DNA of 64,000 bases from Anaerolineae bacterium (GTDB lineage Bacteria > Chloroflexota > Anaerolineae > Aggregatilineales > Phototrophicaceae): positions 496,001 through 560,000 of the forward strand of contig JAFLCG010000001.1 of NCBI GenBank assembly GCA_017303635.1, read 5' to 3'. The notes under the pieces are model-generated. The model worked only from the letters and a program-made list of their open reading frames with translations, did not search any database and was not told the origin of the DNA. Of the stretch, positions 51,772-60,287 are shown piece by piece; positions within the stretch are counted from its first letter, which is position 1; each line of letters opens with the position of its first letter. Both the position numbers and the translations under genes were made by a program.

Positions 51772-51813
51772 CTTATCCTAGAGCCTCTTCACCGGGCAAT
51801 ACGCCATTTGGCG
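51772..51813 (-). promoter_or_regulatory. Island palindrome plus -10 box, cytochrome/DUF1573 unit
   Basis: CGCCATTTGGCG (51802-51813), followed by GCAT, is centred 33 bases from GATAAG (51772-51777, minus strand). It would drive the cytochrome and candidate selenoprotein genes together. Confidence 0.6.
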
Positions 51814-51818
51814 CATCC

Positions 51819-52110
51819 GTCATTACGACCGTTTTTACAGTGATCACGATACCTATAACTGGAGGTGGCGAACCAAATGCTGGCTAGTTGCGGTTGTAGT
51901 GCTTTCGGGATCGCTGACAGTGAAGTCCTAGGCGCTGCTTTCGGAGCGGCATTGGAGCACTAAGGGGCGACCGATATGCCTTAAATGCATTTAACCTCTG
52001 GCTTTAGCTCTCTTTCGCCCAGACCTCGTCTTAGCAGATGCACTCGCTGTCAACTCGTTCTAGTTACGTGTGTGGAGCAGATGACGGATTTACACAGTAT
52101 GCAGCCGATT
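51819..52110. other. Non-coding stretch between two divergent-looking units
   Basis: No gene, hairpin with U-tract, or repeat that I can support was found between the cytochrome promoter site and the end of the frameshifted gene. Short open frames are random-looking. Confidence 0.5.
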
Positions 52111-52409
52111 TCAGGTCTCTCCATGTGCTAACCCGAATATACGCTTGACTTCTTTCAAGACTTTGTCAGTGTCTTGTCCAAGAAAATCTGCCTGTATTAG
52201 AGGACGAGTGAAGTGATCCAAGTAATCTTCCACGATTTGAAGCATAAGATGTTTCACAGCGTCTTCAATGGCTGCAGACTGCATGATGAGCAACTCTGCC
52301 TCAGTTCCTGTCTGAACATCCCGTTCTAGCAGGCGGAGTTGTTGCTGATAACACTAATATTGTTGAGAAGCTGCACCCTTCCTTGCTGTGATGTGTCATA
52401 TAGAGACAT
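52111..52409 (-). pseudogene. Frameshifted paralogue of the hypothetical helical protein
   Basis: Reading from an ATG at 52409 with GGAGGG just upstream, the frame MSLYDTSQQGRVQLL is open until about 52345. It then needs one added base to continue as QQQLRLLERDVQTGTEAELL and on to FGLAHGET. The full length of 299 bases is one short of 300. The corrected protein (about 99 residues) aligns with that at 50121-50447. A recent mutation, a sequencing error or programmed frameshifting could all explain it. Its promoter palindrome is intact. Confidence 0.65.
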
Positions 52410-52436
52410 GCTCAACCCTCCAGATGTGTTTTTATC

Positions 52437-52479
52437 ATTCTATTTGCCGTCTGGAGACATCACAATACGCCATTTTGCG
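52437..52479 (-). promoter_or_regulatory. Island palindrome plus -10 box, frameshifted gene
   Basis: CGCCATTTTGCG (52468-52479), followed by GCATT, is centred 34 bases from TAGAAT (52437-52442, minus strand). The expected transcript start leaves about 20 bases to the ATG, including GGAGGG. Confidence 0.6.
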
Positions 52480-52661
52480 CATTGCGTTCGAGAGTGAACA
52501 GAAACGCGCAGAGGTGGAACATACTAAACGGCGTGTCTCGTCATGCATGGCTTTTCTACTCCGTGAGCTTGCCAGCTTTTGAGTCAGCTTAACTGTGTCG
52601 TTAAATGGCTAATCTCGGTGTAGATTTCACGCGTGTCTGGTTTGTGAGCTACTTTCGCTGC

Positions 52662-53297
52662 TCAGTCGTTCTCTTCCGATCGACTAAACAGTTTCCGCCA
52701 TCCCTGCCAGCGCTTGGCGCTTGTGTTATGCCGCCTATACCACATCCATCTTGCGAGCAGGTATGTTACGATAGCTGCGTCAACACTGTATTCAATGATC
52801 ATGAACGTAGCACCAAAATGGTCTGGTTCCCAGTAACTGACCGGACTTCTAAATCGAAATGTCCAATTGATGGGGAAGAAAATCAATGGCCCGTCATTAG
52901 TATGTGTAAATACGTCAATGACAGTATGGATCCCCATTCCGGCGGATAACCAAAACAGGGTAAATCCCCAATAAGATCTATACCGCATGCCGATAACGCC
53001 AATCATCAGCAAACTAATGTTCACGACCAAGGAATGAAACGTATTGTGTCCAATAATCCAGACCGGATCTCGGAAAAAGAGTTCGAAGTGCAGATACTCC
53101 ATCACATTACTGGTGGAATTTGGTGGTAGTGATCCAAACCACTTGTAATAGGCCGAATAAAGTAGCGTCAGAACTGCAAACGGAAAATCGGGTAAGACAG
53201 AACCCAAAAGAAAGGCGAGTGTATGTTTCCGAACGTGTTTTTCTGATACATGCTGATCGATAAATGCGGTAATTAGAAGATGTGAGGGTAACTGCAT
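52662..53297 (-). CDS. Membrane-bound metal-dependent hydrolase-like protein (YdjM/DUF457 type)
   Basis: A 211-residue protein with about four or five membrane helices. N-terminal PSHLLITAFI and LLGSVLPDFPFAVL resemble the SH..G...PD motif of the YdjM/DUF457 family. FHSLVVNISLLMIGV and MGIHTVIDVFTHTNDGPLIF supply the further conserved His and Asp. The ATG at 53297 has AAGGA eight bases upstream. The catalytic function of the family is not established; it may be a membrane phospholipase-like hydrolase. Not clearly tied to copper. Confidence 0.75.
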   Translation of the reverse strand: MQLPSHLLITAFIDQHVSEKHVRKHTLAFLLGSVLPDFPFAVLTLLYSAYYKWFGSLPPNSTSNVMEYLHFELFFRDPVWIIGHNTFHSLVVNISLLMIGVIGMRYRSYWGFTLFWLSAGMGIHTVIDVFTHTNDGPLIFFPINWTFRFRSPVSYWEPDHFGATFMIIEYSVDAAIVTYLLARWMWYRRHNTSAKRWQGWRKLFSRSEEND

Positions 53298-53467
53298 GGT
53301 GCCAATCCTTATTGAAGGGTCCGTTTTGCGCATCGCGAACTTACAGTTGGTGTAAAAATAGAAGCGGATTGTTTATGGCTAAACGCAGTCCTTTCTTCAC
53401 AGCCTGGCTCAAGAATACTCTGTGTCTCCACCTGCAAGCGTATTGCCATCACCCTACACTCGCAACA

Positions 53468-53509
53468 CGCCATATGGCGCATCCTCCTACAAATAAGGTG
53501 GCTTATCTT
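53468..53509 (+). promoter_or_regulatory. Island palindrome plus -10 box, copA
   Basis: CGCCATATGGCG (53468-53479), a perfect palindrome followed by CAT, is centred 33 bases before TATCTT (53504-53509). The expected start leaves a short leader with GGGAGA before the copA ATG. Confidence 0.65.
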
Positions 53510-53540
53510 CGCAGAAACATAAAGTAATCGGGAGACTGAG

Positions 53541-56105
53541 ATGGCTGAAGAAACGATCCGTCACATAGACCTACCCATAACCGGGATGACCTGTGCAGGC
53601 TGCGTTCGCAATGTTGAGCGTGCTTTGACCAAAATGGATGGCGTTGAAGAGGCATCTGTGAACCTGGCGACAGAACGCGCTACTGTCCAGTACAACGCAG
53701 CACAGGTCAACGTAGAAAATCTCGTCCAGCAGGTGCAGTCTGCCGGATATGGAGTCGCTATTGCTTCTATTGACTTGCCGATCACGGGTATGACTTGTGC
53801 GAGCTGTGTTCGCAATGTTGAACAGGCAGTCGCCAAACAATCGGGTGTGCTGTCGGTCAACGTGAACCTGGCAACCGAAAAGGCGACTGTGACTTACTTG
53901 CCCAATACTGTGCGACGTGGTGATCTGATCAGAGCGGTAGAAGCGGCAGGATATGGTGTCCTCAACCTGACGAATGTGGACGCACCCGAAGATGCCGAAC
54001 GAGCAGCACGCCAAGCGGAGATCAATCGGCAGAAGCGCATGGTGGTCATTGGCGCAATCTTTGCGCTGCCGCTGTTCGTGCTGAGCATGGTTCGCGACAT
54101 CTATATGGGAAGTTTCATGGGCGTAAACCCAATGGCATCTCACATCATGGACGGTACAATGGCTGGTCCAACACCCGCACTGGACTGGATGTTATGGATT
54201 GGCTGGCCGTTCATTTTTGGATTGCTGGCGACTCCCGTGCAGATTATTGTTGGTAAACAGTATGTGTTTGGCGCATACAAAGCCGCACGCAACGGCTACA
54301 CCAACATGGATACTCTGATCGCCATCGGTACGATGGCCGCCTATATCTACAGCGTAGCGGTGCTGGTAGGCATCGTCTTTGGTTTTACAGATGTCATCGG
54401 CGATCATGTTTACTTTGAGACCGGTGCCGTGATTCTGGTATTGATTACCCTGGGCAAACTGCTGGAAGCGCGCGCGAAAGGCCGCACCAGCGAGGCGATC
54501 AAAAAACTGATGGGTCTTGCGCCGAAGACTGCCACGCTCCTACGGGATAACCAGGAAATTGAAGTTGCGATTGACGATGTGTTGACTGGCGATGTGCTGA
54601 TTGTCAAACCAGGCGAGCGCATCCCGGTAGACGGCATCGTACTGGAAGGCCGCTCATCAGTAGACGAATCGATGCTCACTGGCGAGAGCCTGCCAGTGAA
54701 CAAAGAAACTGGCAGCGAGGTCATCGGCGCGACCGTCAACAAACAGGGACGATTGATTATCGAAGCGCAGAAAGTAGGGGCGCAGACTGCCCTGGCGCAA
54801 ATCATCCGCCTGGTCGAACAGGCACAAGGATCAAAGGCACCAATTCAACGGGTTGCTGATCGGGTATCGAGCGTGTTTGTGCCTATCGTTTTGGTGCTGG
54901 CGGCGCTTACCTTCATTGGGTGGCTCGTCATAGGGCAAACTTCGTTTGTGGGCGCGCTCGTCCCCGCCATTGCTGTCCTGGTCATTGCCTGCCCCTGTGC
55001 GCTGGGACTGGCAACCCCGACAGCCATCATGGTTGGCACCGGACGTGGCGCGGAGATGGGGATTCTGTTCAAGAGCAGTGAAGCGCTGGAAAACGCCAAG
55101 CAGGTGCGGGTAGTAGCACTGGACAAAACCGGTACGATCACCAAGGGCGAACCAAGCGTCACTGATGTTGTCCCTTTGAACGGATACAATCTGGTTGAGC
55201 TACTCCGGCTGGCAGCGAGTGCCGAGCGTGGCAGCGAGCATCCGCTGGGGCAGGCAGTAGTCGAAGCGGCTCAAGAACGCAATATCCCTCTAGAACAGCC
55301 CCAATCGTTTGAGGCCGAGTCTGGGCGCGGCATTCGTGCTGTTGTCGAAGGTAAAACCGTATTAGTTGGTAGCCCGCGCTTTATCCGCGAGCAGGGACAT
55401 GCGCTGGAACAGACACAAGCGCAAATCGAGGCGCTCCAGGCCAAAGCACGCACGGTGGTCATCGTCACCATAGACGGCGTGATGAGTGGCTTGCTTGGTA
55501 TTGCCGACACCGTTAAAGAAGGCTCGCGGGATGCGATTGCGGCACTTCACCAACTGGGGCTGGAAGTGGTCATGGTCACAGGTGATAACGAAAAAACCGC
55601 CCAGGCGATTGCCCGCGAAGTGGGGATTGAGCGTGTGCTGGCCGAAGTGCTGCCCAATCAGAAGGTCGAGTCCGTCAAGCAGTTGCAGGCTGAAGGCAAG
55701 CGCGTTGCCATGGTGGGTGACGGAATCAACGATGCGCCCGCCCTGGCGCAGGCGGATGTTGGTATCGCCATCGGCACTGGTACAGACATTGCGATGGAGG
55801 CCTCGGATGTGACCCTGGTGAGCGGCGACCTGCGTGGCGCAGCGCGCGCCATTACACTTAGCCGTGCCACCATGCGGACGATTTACCAGAATCTCTTCTG
55901 GGCGTTCATCTACAACATCCTGCTCATTCCAGTGGCGATGGCTGGGGCGCTCGTGCCAATCCTTGCCGGGGCAGCGATGGCTTTTTCCTCGATCTTCGTA
56001 GTAAGCAATAGCTTGCGCCTTCGCAATGCTCGTGTAGGAGATGCGGGGTTGGGCGAGGATATGATCCATGCTCCAGAAAAAAACTCCTCGCGTGCTATGG
56101 CTTAA
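53541..56105 (+). CDS. copA: P1B-type Cu(I)-exporting ATPase CopA
   Basis: An 854-residue copper pump. Two N-terminal HMA domains carry GMTCAGC (about residue 14) and GMTCASC (about 81). The transmembrane site is [10 protein letters not shown] (about residue 484). [14 protein letters not shown] (phosphorylated Asp near 527), an SEHPLG motif with its nucleotide-binding His, and GDGINDAP near 727 complete the set. Length and eight-helix layout match CopA. GGAG lies six bases before the ATG. It is converging with copZ, and the two are separated by a shared terminator. Confidence 0.96.
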   Translation: MAEETIRHIDLPITGMTCAGCVRNVERALTKMDGVEEASVNLATERATVQYNAAQVNVENLVQQVQSAGYGVAIASIDLPITGMTCASCVRNVEQAVAKQSGVLSVNVNLATEKATVTYLPNTVRRGDLIRAVEAAGYGVLNLTNVDAPEDAERAARQAEINRQKRMVVIGAIFALPLFVLSMVRDIYMGSFMGVNPMASHIMDGTMAGPTPALDWMLWIGWPFIFGLLATPVQIIVGKQYVFGAYKAARNGYTNMDTLIAIGTMAAYIYSVAVLVGIVFGFTDVIGDHVYFETGAVILVLITLGKLLEARAKGRTSEAIKKLMGLAPKTATLLRDNQEIEVAIDDVLTGDVLIVKPGERIPVDGIVLEGRSSVDESMLTGESLPVNKETGSEVIGATVNKQGRLIIEAQKVGAQTALAQIIRLVEQAQGSKAPIQRVADRVSSVFVPIVLVLAALTFIGWLVIGQTSFVGALVPAIAVLVIACPCALGLATPTAIMVGTGRGAEMGILFKSSEALENAKQVRVVALDKTGTITKGEPSVTDVVPLNGYNLVELLRLAASAERGSEHPLGQAVVEAAQERNIPLEQPQSFEAESGRGIRAVVEGKTVLVGSPRFIREQGHALEQTQAQIEALQAKARTVVIVTIDGVMSGLLGIADTVKEGSRDAIAALHQLGLEVVMVTGDNEKTAQAIAREVGIERVLAEVLPNQKVESVKQLQAEGKRVAMVGDGINDAPALAQADVGIAIGTGTDIAMEASDVTLVSGDLRGAARAITLSRATMRTIYQNLFWAFIYNILLIPVAMAGALVPILAGAAMAFSSIFVVSNSLRLRNARVGDAGLGEDMIHAPEKNSSRAMA

Positions 56106-56126
56106 GCGCAGAGGCTTGATAATTGA

Positions 56127-56155
56127 AACGACCCCGGCGAAGTGCCGGGGTCGTT
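56127..56155. terminator. Bidirectional terminator between copA and copZ
   Basis: AACGACCCCGGC and GCCGGGGTCGTT form a perfect 12-base stem around a five-base loop. It lies 22 bases after copA and 24 bases from the end of copZ on the other strand. Confidence 0.8.
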
Positions 56156-56178
56156 CACGTTTCAGGCTGGAACAGTTT

Positions 56179-56388
56179 CTATGCTTCGACAGGCAGATAC
56201 TCGATTTCAATCAGCTTCTGTTCGATCAACGACCATGATGCAGGTGTTTCCCACTCTACAGTGACTAGTTGGGTAGGTTTGTTCACATCAACGTGAACGA
56301 CGCCCTTGATTTGCTCGATCTCGCCCCTGACAGTGCTGACGCAGCCATTACAGGTCATATTCGGCACCTTGAACGATTTGGTCTCCAT
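56179..56388 (-). CDS. copZ: Heavy-metal-associated domain protein, CopZ-like chaperone
   Basis: A 69-residue cytoplasmic metallochaperone of one HMA domain. Metal site NMTCNGC begins near residue 10, followed by VSTVRGEIEQIKGV and VDVNKPTQLVTVEW in the usual beta-alpha-beta order. The ATG at 56388 has GGAG nine bases upstream. It would deliver Cu(I) to the HMA domains of CopA encoded on the opposite strand. The palindrome at 56464 may serve this gene as well as the rightward unit. Confidence 0.92.
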   Translation of the reverse strand: METKSFKVPNMTCNGCVSTVRGEIEQIKGVVHVDVNKPTQLVTVEWETPASWSLIEQKLIEIEYLPVEA

Positions 56389-56463
56389 AAGGAACAACTC
56401 CGATCTGATAGAGATGGTTGATATTCATCATCGAGCGTATCGTGTATTCAGCCCTTTTAGATG

Positions 56464-56505
56464 CGCCATTTGGCGGTGTTTGCCAAGCGTGAGTGCATTT
56501 ATTAT
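56464..56505 (+). promoter_or_regulatory. Island palindrome plus -10 box, GDCCVxC/response regulator/kinase unit
   Basis: CGCCATTTGGCG (56464-56475) is centred exactly 33 bases before TATTAT (56500-56505). The transcript would begin about 14 bases before the start of the GDCCVxC gene. The -10 match (five of six) is the best of the series. Confidence 0.7.
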
Positions 56506-56525
56506 GAAATCGAGGAGCGTGTGCT

Positions 56526-56723
56526 ATGCAGTTGGAATCCACAATTATCTGTCCCGCGTGTGACTTTGTCAGCATGGAGACAATGCCCATCAATAGTTGT
56601 GTTGTACTCCACATCTGTACTCATTGTGGCACTATGTTGCGCCCAAAGCCGGGTGATTGCTGCGTGTTTTGCTCTTATGGAAGTTTCTCGTGTCCGCCCA
56701 AACAAGAAGAGGAAACAGGCTGA
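56526..56723 (+). CDS. GDCCVxC-type small zinc-ribbon-like protein
   Basis: A 65-residue Cys-rich protein. ICPACDF near the start, ICTHCGTML in the middle and GDCCVFCSYGSFSCPP at the end match the family known as GDCCVxC-domain (seleno)proteins, some members of which carry Sec in place of a Cys. All codons here are Cys. GAGGAG lies eight bases upstream. Its stop overlaps the response regulator start (TGATG), so the small protein and the signalling genes are co-expressed. Probable metal binding or redox role; function unknown. Confidence 0.8.
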   Translation: MQLESTIICPACDFVSMETMPINSCVVLHICTHCGTMLRPKPGDCCVFCSYGSFSCPPKQEEETG

Positions 56724-57364
56724 TGCGTGTGCTTTTGGCTGAGGATCACAAAATTGTGCGTCAAGGGACGCGTATGTATCTGGAAAGCATGGGCGTCGAA
56801 ATTGTCGGCGAAGCGACGACAGGGGTAGAGGCTGTCCGGATGGCGCGTGAACTTCAGCCAGATGTGGTGGTGATGGATATTCACATGCCGGAGCTGACTG
56901 GTGTCGAAGCCACGCGCAGAATCCTAGACGAGAATAGTGATGTACGTATTCTTGTATTGACCGCGTACGATGATCCGGTCTACGTTTACGCTTTGCTTGA
57001 TGCAGGTGCTGATGGATTTGTATTGAAAACAGCAGAACTTTCTCAATTGTATCAGGCTCTGCAAGATGTCGCAGTTGGCCGTTCCGCCTTTGATGCTGAT
57101 GTCATGGCAAAGGCTGCTCGCCATGTTCCCACTACAACGATGCTGGTCGAAGGTTTGACTGACCGCGAAATAGAAATATTGATGCAGGCGGCGCGCGGAT
57201 TAACCAACAAACAGATCGGAAAGACCCTATTCATCTCAGATCGTACCGTGCAGGGGCACTTGCAGAATGTCTATCAAAAGCTCGGCGTAACGACCCGCAC
57301 AGAGGCTGTAACGGGAGCATTAGCGCGGGGACTGATTAGTCTTGTCGAAGGAGGACAAAGTTGA
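56723..57364 (+). CDS. NarL/LuxR-family response regulator
   Basis: A 213-residue regulator with a receiver domain (AEDHKIVRQG, phospho-acceptor Asp in VVVMDIHMPE, ILTAYDD, FVLKTAELS). A LuxR helix-turn-helix follows (TDREIEILMQAARGLTNKQIGK, SDRTVQGHLQNVYQKLGV). The start overlaps the GDCCVxC stop by one base, and its own stop overlaps the kinase start (TTGA). It is the best in-window candidate for the activator that binds the island palindromes, since its own operon carries the best-spaced site, consistent with autoactivation. That is inference. Confidence 0.93.
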   Translation: MRVLLAEDHKIVRQGTRMYLESMGVEIVGEATTGVEAVRMARELQPDVVVMDIHMPELTGVEATRRILDENSDVRILVLTAYDDPVYVYALLDAGADGFVLKTAELSQLYQALQDVAVGRSAFDADVMAKAARHVPTTTMLVEGLTDREIEILMQAARGLTNKQIGKTLFISDRTVQGHLQNVYQKLGVTTRTEAVTGALARGLISLVEGGQS

Positions 57365-58410
57365 CGGACTGGTTTCACGTTGCGCTGACAATCTTGGTAT
57401 TGTTTGCAGTCACAAACTTCTGGCTTGTTTATCGCGTTCTCAGGCCGCTCCGAAAACTCGCCATACAGACCGCAGATCTGTCACGCGGCAATCTCACGGC
57501 GCTTCAACAGCCATGCGGCGGCATACCTGAAATTGGCATTTTACGGCGCACAATGGCGAGCATGGCGGCTCACGTCCGCCGTAGTCATGACGACGGCATC
57601 GCTTATCGCCATGCCCTAACGAATGGTCAGGAAGCAGAGCGGGCACGTATCGCACATGAACTCCATGACGACACCATCCAGTCGCTTGTGGCAATCGCTC
57701 AAAGCCTTGATTTTGCTTTAACTTGGGTCGAAAAGGACTGCGTACGAGCAGCCGCGATGCTCAAAACAGCCCGTCAGCAAGCGGTTGAAACCATCGAGGG
57801 CTTACGAAGACTCATCGCTAATCTCCGGCCCCCCGCATTGGAAGAACTGGGTTTGATCCCTGCCTTGCGAATGCTGGCTGAGAGCGAAACAGGCGCAGAA
57901 GTAAAAGTGCGGACGACAGGTATCGAACGACGCCTGCAAGCAGGACAAGAGCTTTCGCTGTTCCGGGTGGCTCAGGAAGCGATCCACAATGCACAGCGAC
58001 ATGGTCATGCAACCCAGATCTCAGTTGAGGTCGATTACCAGCGACAAAGGATACGTCTGACTACATGTGACAATGGCGTAGGATTCCGTCCTCCCCAACA
58101 TTTCGACCAGCTCGCAAGGAGCGGTCATTATGGGTTGCTTGGAATGGAGGAACGCATTCAGCACCTCAATGGGACGATCCAGATTGTAAGCGCACCGGAA
58201 AGCGGGACGGCCCTTGTTGTGGAGTTACCGCTGGATAATCTCGATCAACCTACTGAAACGGTGAAAGATCCGGTCTGTGGCGCATGGATACAACCCCAGC
58301 AAGCGTATGGAAGTGTACGTTACGAAGGCGAGAAATACTACTTCTGCTGCCCGGTGTGCCAGGGGGCTTTTCAGCAAAACCCAGAAACTTATCTTGGCAG
58401 CCTGAATTAA
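57361..58410 (+). CDS. Histidine kinase with C-terminal YHS metal-binding domain
   Basis: A 349-residue kinase. It starts with TTG overlapping the regulator's stop, with GGAGG six bases upstream. One N-terminal membrane helix (about 4-22) is followed by a HAMP-like region. A HisKA_3 helix carries the phospho-accepting His in IAHELHDDTIQSLVAIAQ, and a GHKL ATPase follows (EAIHNAQRHGHA, DNGVGFR, GLLGMEERI). The last 50 residues are a YHS domain (VKDPVCGAWI, YFCCPVCQGAF), a metal site known from copper ATPases and TRASH-like sensors. The kinase may sense cytoplasmic copper directly through this domain. Confidence 0.9.
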   Translation: MTDWFHVALTILVLFAVTNFWLVYRVLRPLRKLAIQTADLSRGNLTALQQPCGGIPEIGILRRTMASMAAHVRRSHDDGIAYRHALTNGQEAERARIAHELHDDTIQSLVAIAQSLDFALTWVEKDCVRAAAMLKTARQQAVETIEGLRRLIANLRPPALEELGLIPALRMLAESETGAEVKVRTTGIERRLQAGQELSLFRVAQEAIHNAQRHGHATQISVEVDYQRQRIRLTTCDNGVGFRPPQHFDQLARSGHYGLLGMEERIQHLNGTIQIVSAPESGTALVVELPLDNLDQPTETVKDPVCGAWIQPQQAYGSVRYEGEKYYFCCPVCQGAFQQNPETYLGSLN

Positions 58411-58435
58411 ATTCAAACAAGGGAACAATCTCAGT

Positions 58436-60172
58436 ATGAGAAACTATCTTGCACACATTGTTGCTCTCTCACTCTGGTTGTTTTTCGCTGGTTGGCTCAT
58501 GGTGCAAGCGCAACCATCCCGAATTCCCAAGCCAGTTGACCTTCGGGAACTTGACTACGAAACTGCGTTTGTTTTTTACGACGCGCCTGTTGGCGCTTCA
58601 ACAAGTGGAAAGCCACTTGATGCCGGAGATTTCAATGCCGATGGCTGTGGCGATGTCGCAGTTGCTGGCATGAGTGCTGATTTTCCGATGAGTGAAGGTT
58701 ATCGAAATGAAGCCGGGCATGTCCGCGTCATCATGGATTTATGCGAAATCAGCGGTGTCGTGGATATGGAAGTGGTATCCGAATCCTCCTACCAGGTAGT
58801 GACCTTTTATGGAGCCCACAGTGGTGATATGACAGGAACCGAGGTCTACGTTGGGGATTTTAATGCGGACGGCTACGATGATTTGCTCTTCGGCGCACAG
58901 AACTATGATGGTGTCGAACAGAACCGCCCCAATGCGGGCGCGGCTTACCTCGTTTTGGGGAATGCCGACTTTGCAGATATGAGTGATGTTGATCTGCGCC
59001 AACCAACACACAATGTTTTGGTTTTGTACGGCGCTACAGCAGAGGATCGCTTTGGGCTTTGGGTAGATGGAGGAGACTTCAACAGTGATGGCTTCGATGA
59101 CTTACTTATTGGAGCCAATCAAGCAGATGGTGAAAATGACAATCGGATCAATGCTGGTGAAGCATGGATTTTGTTTGGTGCTAAAGATATGCAGACGCAA
59201 TATGGTTCAATTATTGACATTGCGCAGCCCCCACAAACCGCCACACGCATTATTGGCGTTGATTATGATGATTTATTTGGCTCGACTGCACTTGGAGGGG
59301 ATGTCAATGCTGATGGCTATGATGATGCCATTATCAGTGCATCTTTATGGCGTGAGTCAGCAGGTATCGAAGGTCAAGAATTAGGCGGTGGGGATGGCCC
59401 TGACAACCGACGTTACAACAGCGGAGAGACCTTTATCATCTTTGGACAAGATGACTTTCTCGGTAGAGTTATTGACTTGGCAGCCTTCCTTGACGAGACT
59501 GGTAATCCCACAAGCGAGGATATTACAGTGATTTATGGGCCAGATCCTAATGACCTGCTTGGAGAAGAATTGGCAGTTGGCGACATCAATGGTGATGGGC
59601 ACAACGAACTTGCATTAGGATCTCTGGTCTCGGCGGGCATAAACAATCGCATGGTCGAAGCTGGCGAGGCTTGGCTCATCTACACACATGAACCATTTGC
59701 TGGACGTGCTTTTGACCTACGAGATCCCGACACTGAACGGACCGTAGTTATTTATCCGGATCAAGCAGATAGTATGGGCGGCGATATTTTGCGTTTTGGC
59801 GACATCAATAATGATAGTTATGATGAGTTGTTTTATGGGGCACCCACATATGACGTTGTAGGACAAGATTCGGTTGTACGTACCGACGCAGGACTGTTAA
59901 CTATTCTCTTTGGAAGCGAAAACGGCTTAGAGAATCGAAACGGTACAATTGTCATTCCATTGCCGCTGTATGATGACTCGCGCATCCAATACATTTTGGG
60001 AGCAGATACAGATGATGAAATGGCATACGGGCTGGCAATTTATGATTTCGATGGCGATGGCTACCGTGATGTTGCGCCGAACGGAATGCGGGGTGATGGT
60101 CCAAACAATAATCGCCCAAATGCAGGAGAAATCTATATCTTGGATGGCATGTTGTTTGTTTTCCAGCCATAA
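58436..60172 (+). CDS. Secreted FG-GAP/VCBS-repeat beta-propeller protein
   Basis: A 578-residue protein with a signal peptide (MRNYLAHIVALSLWLFFAGW, cleavage near VQAQ) followed by seven integrin-alpha-like FG-GAP repeats. Each repeat has a calcium-binding D-x-N/D-x-D-x-x-D loop: DFNADGCGD, DFNADGYDD, DFNSDGFDD, DVNADGYDD, DINGDGHNE, DINNDSYDE, DFDGDGYRD. Seven repeats make one closed beta-propeller. Such proteins act in surface binding or as scaffolds. It follows the kinase gene by 25 bases and may share its promoter. Substrate or partner unknown. Confidence 0.85.
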   Translation: MRNYLAHIVALSLWLFFAGWLMVQAQPSRIPKPVDLRELDYETAFVFYDAPVGASTSGKPLDAGDFNADGCGDVAVAGMSADFPMSEGYRNEAGHVRVIMDLCEISGVVDMEVVSESSYQVVTFYGAHSGDMTGTEVYVGDFNADGYDDLLFGAQNYDGVEQNRPNAGAAYLVLGNADFADMSDVDLRQPTHNVLVLYGATAEDRFGLWVDGGDFNSDGFDDLLIGANQADGENDNRINAGEAWILFGAKDMQTQYGSIIDIAQPPQTATRIIGVDYDDLFGSTALGGDVNADGYDDAIISASLWRESAGIEGQELGGGDGPDNRRYNSGETFIIFGQDDFLGRVIDLAAFLDETGNPTSEDITVIYGPDPNDLLGEELAVGDINGDGHNELALGSLVSAGINNRMVEAGEAWLIYTHEPFAGRAFDLRDPDTERTVVIYPDQADSMGGDILRFGDINNDSYDELFYGAPTYDVVGQDSVVRTDAGLLTILFGSENGLENRNGTIVIPLPLYDDSRIQYILGADTDDEMAYGLAIYDFDGDGYRDVAPNGMRGDGPNNNRPNAGEIYILDGMLFVFQP

Positions 60173-60182
60173 GTGTTCAATA

Positions 60183-60247
60183 CGCTAAATTGCCTAGTAC
60201 GACCCCGCCGAACAACGCATTCAACGATGAATCCCCATCTCTAAAAT
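60183..60247 (+). promoter_or_regulatory. Tandem island palindromes plus -10 box, C39-peptidase unit
   Basis: CGCTAAATTGCC (60183-60194) and a weaker CGCCGAACAACG (60206-60217, eight of twelve) are 23 bases apart. The second is centred exactly 33 bases before TAAAAT (60242-60247), which precedes the TTG start at 60288. Confidence 0.5.
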
Positions 60248-60287
60248 TCGTCACATCGTTCAGTTCAGTTGTTGTTGGACTCGTCGA

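Noticed and set aside
53319..53337. A further copy of the island palindrome (CCGTTTTGCGCATCGCG) before the hydrolase-like gene at 53297
   Set aside because: Only one half matches. A -10 box at the usual distance would fall inside the gene, so it does not fit the arrangement.
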